Of a stretch of 64,000 nt of DNA, positions 59,828-64,000 are shown piece after piece. The stretch is from positions 1 to 64,000 of the forward strand of contig NZ_BQKV01000032.1 of assembly GCF_022180365.1 (NCBI RefSeq). The letters run 5' to 3'. The stretch comes from Faecalibacterium gallinarum. GTDB lineage: Bacteria; Bacillota; Clostridia; Oscillospirales; Ruminococcaceae. A program made the position numbers and the translations under genes. Each line of letters starts with the position of its first letter. The first letter of the stretch is position 1. The notes under the pieces were generated by a model. The model had not been told where the DNA came from, made no database searches, and saw only the letters and a program-made list of their open reading frames with translations.

Positions 59828-60328
59828 ATGAACCTGTCCGAAGCGGAACGCAGCTGCCTGCGCGCCATCTTGGCGCGGTACGAGTCCGAGCCCGAGGTGC
59901 AGCAGATGCGCAGCTACATCCAGCACGGAGCAGTGACTACATACGATCACTGCAAAAATGTGGCCCGGGTCAGCTTCTGGCTCAACCGGCGGCTGAATCT
60001 GGGCGCCGACGAGACCGCCCTGGCCGTGGGGGCTCTGCTCCATGATTTCTACCTCTACGACTGGCACCACAAGAGCAGTTTCACCGGGCTGCGGAACATC
60101 CTCAAGATGCACGGCTTTGCCCACCCGCTCTATGCCTGTCAGAATGCCCAGCAGGTTTTCCAGATCAGCGAAAAAGAGCAGAACATCATCTCCAGCCACA
60201 TGTGGCCCCTGACCTTCCGCCATATGCCCACCTGCCGCGAGGCAGTGATCGTCTGCCTGGCGGATAAATTCTGCTGCATTGTTGAGTCGATGCTCCGGCA
60301 CAAAAATTCCGTGGATATCTGCGTCTGA
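59828..60328 (+). CDS. HD-domain phosphohydrolase
   Basis: A 166-residue single HD domain. The metal residues lie in YDHCKNVARV, GALLHDFYLYDW (the HD pair) and a later ISSHMWPLTF. Similar small HD proteins occur in many Clostridia as putative nucleotide phosphohydrolases. AGGAGG precedes the ATG. Confidence 0.88.
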   Translation: MNLSEAERSCLRAILARYESEPEVQQMRSYIQHGAVTTYDHCKNVARVSFWLNRRLNLGADETALAVGALLHDFYLYDWHHKSSFTGLRNILKMHGFAHPLYACQNAQQVFQISEKEQNIISSHMWPLTFRHMPTCREAVIVCLADKFCCIVESMLRHKNSVDICV

Positions 60329-60347
60329 GCCTTTATAAAGACAAAAT

Positions 60348-60393
60348 AAACCGGGCCGTCTGTGGGGCAAAACCACAGGCGGCCCGGTTTTTG
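60348..60393. terminator. Bidirectional terminator between the HD and GNAT genes
   Basis: AAACCGGGCCG-CTGTGG pairs with CCACAG-CGGCCCGGTTTTT. Confidence 0.9.
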
Positions 60394-60415
60394 ATTCTTT
60401 GGTTTGGGTGAACTC

Positions 60416-60934
60416 TCACAGACGGTTGTAGCCCGGGGGCTCGTCGGCGGGGCAGCGGCGCTCCATCAGGTAGGTGTCCAGCCAGCGGCCATGGCAGTCC
60501 CGGGCGATCCGCTCCCGCCGGCCCACCAGCCGGAACCCGCATTTGGTGTGGAGCCGGCGGCTGGCTTCGTTGTCCTGCAAAACAGTGGACTGCAAGGTCC
60601 AGTAGCCCGCCTGCTCCGCCTCCCGGCAGAGGGCCGAGAGCAGGTGATAGCCGAACCCCTTGCCCCGGAATTCTTCGCCCACATAGATGCTCACCTCGGC
60701 CACGCCCCGGTAGCACCAGCGCATATTCACCCGGGAGAGCACCGCCCACCCGGCAATCCGGGCCCCGTCCAGCACCACCAGACGGCACTCCTTGATGTGG
60801 GAGGCGTCCCAGGCAGAATAGGGCGGGCAGTCGGTCTGGAAGGTGGCGTGCTCGGTGTCGATGCCCTCTTTATAAATTTTGGATACGGCTTTCCAATCCT
60901 CCGGCCGCATGGGCCGGATCAACATTTCACTCAT
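60416..60934 (-). CDS. GNAT-family N-acetyltransferase (phosphinothricin-type)
   Basis: A 172-residue acetyltransferase. IRPMRPEDWKAVSKIYKEGI, AEVSIYVGEEFRGKGFGYHL (acetyl-CoA loop R-G-K-G-F-G) and NEASRRLHTKCGFRLVGRRE resemble the PAT/YncA group that N-acetylates amino-acid analogues. The ribosome site is poor; the ATG at 60925 is an alternative. It follows the DUF975 gene by 32 bp, in the same operon. Confidence 0.9.
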   Translation of the reverse strand: MSEMLIRPMRPEDWKAVSKIYKEGIDTEHATFQTDCPPYSAWDASHIKECRLVVLDGARIAGWAVLSRVNMRWCYRGVAEVSIYVGEEFRGKGFGYHLLSALCREAEQAGYWTLQSTVLQDNEASRRLHTKCGFRLVGRRERIARDCHGRWLDTYLMERRCPADEPPGYNRL

Positions 60935-60966
60935 TGGTTCATCAGGGGAGAGCGTTCCCTCCGTTT

Positions 60967-61743
60967 TTAGAAATCGTGGTCGAAGGGCCCGATGGAACCC
61001 CGCAGCTCGGCCTCGTTGGTATACCCTTGTGCGATGGCCTTGGTCCGCAGGGCAGCGTACAGTTCGGCAAAGGTGGCCTGGTAATAGGGCTCCACAAACA
61101 GGTTGCCCAGCCCGAACAGGAGAGCGCCCAGGATCCGCCAGCCGATGAAGGAGAGGTCCAGAATAAACATATTCCACTTTTCACCGGTGGTGATCAGGCT
61201 GCTCAGCTCTGCGGCCCGGGCCGGGGCCATCCCGGGGTTCTCGGCCAGCAGATAGGGCACCAGGCGGTATTCATAGCCCTTGATGACGCCGGGCACCACC
61301 AGCAGCAGGGTGAAGAGGAAGATCCGCAGGTTGGCATAAAAACGGGCGGCCACCACGTTCCAGTAGCCGGGCCCAAAGGCGGAAAACAGGGTGGTGAACT
61401 CCGGCGTTTCGCTCCGGTTCCGGATCATGTACCGGCACCAGCCCACTTCCACCACCGGGCCGAAGAAGATGCTCCAGCCCACCGTGGTCGCCAGCAGGAT
61501 CAAAAGCCCCACCAGGATGCCCAGGGGCAACAGAATGTTCAGGGCAAAGCCCAGCAGAACGCTGTTGCCTGCCACCTGGCCCACCTGTTCGGGCAGGGAC
61601 TCAGCCTGACCCGAGCCCGAATTATACTGGATGTTCAGCCCGCCGGTGAGCAGCAGCGCCACGGCGCAGACGGCGAACACCCGCCAGTAGCTCCGGCTCA
61701 GGACGTTTTTCGCGTTGGTCTTTAAAAGGGAACAGGTCCACAT
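60967..61743 (-). CDS. DUF975-family membrane protein
   Basis: A 258-residue protein with about five transmembrane segments. LLKTNAKNVLSRSYWRVFAV at the start and the WTIFFGPVVEVGWCRYMI-like and FIGWRILGALLFGLGNLFV segments match the DUF975 family found in Firmicutes; function unknown. ATG 61743 has AGGAGG 8 bp upstream and is preferred to the longer frame. Confidence 0.85.
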   Translation of the reverse strand: MWTCSLLKTNAKNVLSRSYWRVFAVCAVALLLTGGLNIQYNSGSGQAESLPEQVGQVAGNSVLLGFALNILLPLGILVGLLILLATTVGWSIFFGPVVEVGWCRYMIRNRSETPEFTTLFSAFGPGYWNVVAARFYANLRIFLFTLLLVVPGVIKGYEYRLVPYLLAENPGMAPARAAELSSLITTGEKWNMFILDLSFIGWRILGALLFGLGNLFVEPYYQATFAELYAALRTKAIAQGYTNEAELRGSIGPFDHDF

Positions 61744-61800
61744 AAGGGAAACCTCCTTATCCATCCGAACGTTATAAATATACAAATACGCTTTACTTTC

Positions 61801-61829
61801 AGTATACCAGATCCGGGGGCAAAGCACAA
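61801..61829 (-). promoter_or_regulatory. Promoter of the DUF975-GNAT operon
   Basis: On the minus strand TTGTGC (complement 61824-61829), a 17-bp spacer and TATACT (complement 61801-61806). Confidence 0.7.
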
Positions 61830-61845
61830 TCCGCCCGGCGGGGGA

Positions 61846-62649
61846 TTATTCCAGCCCGGGCAGGGTGTCCAGCACCGTCAAGCCCATCTGCCGGAGTTTC
61901 TCACGGCAGCGGGCCATCCCGGCCACCTGGTTCAGCTCGGCGGGGCGGTGGGCGTCGCAGCCCAGAATCACCTTGACCGGGTATTCGGCGGCCACCTGCC
62001 AGAACTCCGGGGTGGTGTAGCCCAGCCGTCCGGCGGCCAGATTCCGGCGGGTGGGGCCCGCCATATTGTATTCCAGGGGGATATCCAGCTGTGTAGCCGC
62101 CTCACAGATGGCCCGGCTGGCTGCCCTGGCGTCGGCGTCGAAGGCGGGGTAATTGTTTAAAAACAGGTCGGGGTGGGCCAGGCAGCAGTAGGCCCCGGTC
62201 TCCATCCCGGCGATGGCCAGATCGGTATACCGTTTAAAGTCCCCGGCCCCGGCCGAGCGGCCAAAGTAGAGCCCACCCTCGTCGGTGCGGTCGTAGTGGC
62301 AGCCAAAGATCAGGTATTCGATGCCCAGCCGCTCCTTTTCTTCCAGCAGCCAGCCCATGTAATCGGGGAAATATTCCGCTTCCAGCCCGATGTGCAGGTG
62401 CAGCTGTCCGGCGTACTTCTGCCCCAGCTGCCGCAGGGAGGAGACATACAGCTCCAGCAGGTCGGGGGTCATCCGGATCCGGCTCACAAAGTCGGGGTTT
62501 TTGTACCGCCAGGGGGTGTGATCTGCAAAACCCAGCACCTGATAACCGCAGCGAAGGGCGGTCTGGATGTAGGTTTCGGGGCTGCCCTCGGCGTGGTTGC
62601 ACAGGGGGGTATGGGTGTGGTAGTTGGCCAGAATGGAGGTGGAAGCCAT
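61846..62649 (-). CDS. PHP-domain phosphatase (histidinol-phosphatase-like)
   Basis: A 267-residue PHP metal-dependent phosphoesterase. Metal ligands lie in NYHTHTPLCNHA, GFADHTP, GLEAEYFPDY, GCHYD, LAHPDLF and GCDAHRP. The HisK type of histidinol phosphatase has this form, but no his genes are near, so the substrate is open. ATG 62649 with GAGAGGAG upstream is preferred to the longer frame from 62793. Confidence 0.88.
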   Translation of the reverse strand: MASTSILANYHTHTPLCNHAEGSPETYIQTALRCGYQVLGFADHTPWRYKNPDFVSRIRMTPDLLELYVSSLRQLGQKYAGQLHLHIGLEAEYFPDYMGWLLEEKERLGIEYLIFGCHYDRTDEGGLYFGRSAGAGDFKRYTDLAIAGMETGAYCCLAHPDLFLNNYPAFDADARAASRAICEAATQLDIPLEYNMAGPTRRNLAAGRLGYTTPEFWQVAAEYPVKVILGCDAHRPAELNQVAGMARCREKLRQMGLTVLDTLPGLE

Positions 62650-62686
62650 AGGGGAAACTCCTCTCAAAACAGAGCGCAAAATTGTT

Positions 62687-62714
62687 TTGACAATGGGGTG
62701 CGCTGTGGTAAAAT
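62687..62714 (+). promoter_or_regulatory. rmuC promoter
   Basis: TTGACA (62687-62692), a 16-bp spacer containing GGTGCG, and TAAAAT (62709-62714). ATTGT/ACAAT arms surround the -35 box. Confidence 0.65.
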
Positions 62715-62822
62715 AACAGGTAGACCCGGCCCGGCCTTTCGGCGCGGGGGAAAGCGGGGTTCCTATTATAGCGCGGTTTGGCCCGGATTGCAAACGGCGC
62801 TTTTCTTATGATGGGGGAGACT

Positions 62823-64000
62823 ATGGAGCAATTTCTTTCGGTGTTGTATCTGGTTTTGCTGCTGGCGGGGGATGTGCTGCTGGTGGCGCTGCTTGTGCGG
62901 AGCTTCGGCAGCTCCCCGGCCCGGCAGAGGGAAGAGCTGGAAGACTGGCTGGACCAGCGTCTGGCGGCTCAGTCCGAGGAATACGACCGCCGCCTGCGGG
63001 CCAGCCAGGCCGCTCTGGCGGACCAGACCTATACCGCCGTTCGTGGGGTGGGCGAGACCCTCCAGAGCTCGGTGCAGGGGATCGGCAGCCTGATGACGAA
63101 CAGCCAGGCCGCCCAGCAGAAAACCCTGGAACGGCGGCTCCAAAGCCTGGAATTGACCAACGAGCAGAAGCTGGCCGAAATGCGCCGCACCCTGGCCGAG
63201 AGTCTGGCTGCCCTCCAGGCCGAGAACGCCCGGAAACTGGACGAGATCCGCCACACGGTGGACGAGCAGCTCCAGGACGCGCTGCAAAAGCGGGTGACCG
63301 AGAGTTTCCAGGCGGTCAACGCCCAGCTGGAACAGGTCTACAAGGGCCTGGGCGAGATGCAGAACCTGGCCGCCGACGTGGGCGGGCTGAAACAGGTGCT
63401 CTCCGGCGTCAAGACCCGGGGCATCCTGGGGGAGATCCAGCTGGGGGCCATCCTGGAAGAGATTCTGGCCCCCGAACAGTACGACACCAACGTGGCCACC
63501 ATCCCCGGTTCCACCCAGCGGGTGGAGTTTGCTGTCAAACTGCCGGGAGTGGACGGGGGCACCGTCTGGCTGCCCATCGACTCCAAGTTCCCAGGGGATA
63601 CCTATGCCCACTTGCAGGAGGCGGCGGCCTCCGGCGACCCCAAGGCGGTGGCGGACGCCCGCCGCGCCCTGGAACAGGTGATCCGCTCCGAGGCCAAGGA
63701 CATCCGCCAGAAATATGTGGAGCCCCCCTATACCACCGCTTTCGGCATCCTGTTTCTGCCCTTTGAGGGCCTCTATGCCGAGGTGGTGAACAGCGGCCTG
63801 CTGGAGGCATTGCAGCGGGAATATCAGGTCAACGTGGCGGGCCCCAGCACCATGGCGGCCCTGCTGAACAGCCTGCAAATGGGCTTTAAGACCCTGGCCA
63901 TCCAGAAGCGTTCCAGCGAGGTCTGGCAGGTGCTGGGCGCCGTCAAGACCGAGTTCGAGAAGTTCGGCCAGGGCCTGGGCAAGATGCAGGAGCGGCTGCG
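62823..64000 (+). CDS. rmuC: RmuC-family DNA recombination protein, 3' end outside the window
   Basis: The first 392 residues of an RmuC protein, thought to limit recombination at inverted repeats. One N-terminal transmembrane helix (LSVLYLVLLLAGDVLLVALL), a long coiled coil (about 35-175, with QAAQQKTLERRLQSLELTNE), then the RmuC nuclease-like core (GILGEIQLGAILEEILAPEQ, LPIDSKFPGDTY, GILFLPFEGLYAEVV, AGPSTMAALLNSLQMGFKTL). The start is uncertain: ATG 62823 has GGGGGAG only 3 bp upstream, while in-frame ATGs at 62808 and 62811 have no ribosome site. Confidence 0.9.
   Translation, partial: MEQFLSVLYLVLLLAGDVLLVALLVRSFGSSPARQREELEDWLDQRLAAQSEEYDRRLRASQAALADQTYTAVRGVGETLQSSVQGIGSLMTNSQAAQQKTLERRLQSLELTNEQKLAEMRRTLAESLAALQAENARKLDEIRHTVDEQLQDALQKRVTESFQAVNAQLEQVYKGLGEMQNLAADVGGLKQVLSGVKTRGILGEIQLGAILEEILAPEQYDTNVATIPGSTQRVEFAVKLPGVDGGTVWLPIDSKFPGDTYAHLQEAAASGDPKAVADARRALEQVIRSEAKDIRQKYVEPPYTTAFGILFLPFEGLYAEVVNSGLLEALQREYQVNVAGPSTMAALLNSLQMGFKTLAIQKRSSEVWQVLGAVKTEFEKFGQGLGKMQERL

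Overview
The window looks like chromosome of a high-GC (about 60% by eye) Gram-positive anaerobe of the class Clostridia, most likely an Oscillospiraceae/Ruminococcaceae gut bacterium. Reasons: a type A RNase P RNA; the Bacillus/Clostridia gene order mazG-(hup)-rqcP-yabP-yabQ-divIC-S1; the sporulation trio spoIIGA-sigE-sigG; cdaA-cdaR; a glmS ribozyme; HrcA/CIRCE control; and strong AGGAGG ribosome binding sites with frequent TTG and GTG starts. No phage or CRISPR array was seen. The only transposon trace is the right end of an IS3-family element at the left edge.

Layout. 0-0.6 kb: IS3 end and rnpB (minus). 0.6-3.6 kb: an RluA-type pseudouridine synthase and a large LysM/G5/M23 cell-wall peptidase. 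3.6-11.6 kb: a complete nucleoside uptake and salvage block (deoD, cdd, a BMP lipoprotein with its ATPase and two permeases, deoA). 11.7-14.5 kb: trkA-trkH potassium uptake. 14.6-16.2 kb: comM (minus). 16.3-18.4 kb: a small DUF6514-like protein and a phosphohexomutase. 18.6-33.2 kb: a mostly co-directional housekeeping run: a fused ispDF, cdaA-cdaR, an FAD dehydrogenase, an XpaC-like protein, recJ, rel, dtd, an MBL hydrolase, hemZ and a uridine-kinase-like protein. 33.4-38.4 kb: a zinc-ribbon protein, the mazG-to-S1 block and an rRNA methyltransferase. 38.8-42.4 kb: a DUF5685-like protein, a membrane protein, the glmS ribozyme and glmS. 42.4-45.7 kb (minus): a membrane protein with a DUF2089-like regulator, then sigG, sigE and spoIIGA. 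45.9 kb: tRNA-Asn. 46.1-52.7 kb: an accessory export cassette. 52.8-54.9 kb (minus): gntR-pyrB-pyrI. 55.3-58.5 kb (minus): a second XpaC-like gene and CIRCE-controlled htpG. 58.7-64 kb: small enzymes and unknowns, and the start of rmuC.

The most novel part is the cassette just downstream of tRNA-Asn. It has two near-duplicate promoters 265 bp apart with a structured, apparently non-coding interval between them. It then has a C39-peptidase ABC exporter with an unusual charged insertion, a perfect 20-bp palindrome, a 134-residue cysteine-free protein with a textbook double-glycine leader, a very strong terminator, and a separately promoted operon of a GyrI-like protein, an HlyD-type membrane-fusion protein and a membrane-anchored Big2 (Ig-like) surface protein. 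I infer a dedicated secretion system for one abundant, unusually large leader-bearing product. Its function is unknown.

Regulatory reading: many promoters here use TTGCAA-like rather than TTGACA-like -35 boxes, and several carry GTGCG immediately before the -10 box. Other notable items are a divergent promoter pair sharing one palindromic -35 box, a promoter lying inside a terminator, and an IS that seems to have landed in the loop of the rnpB terminator. All assignments come from reading the sequence; no database search was run.
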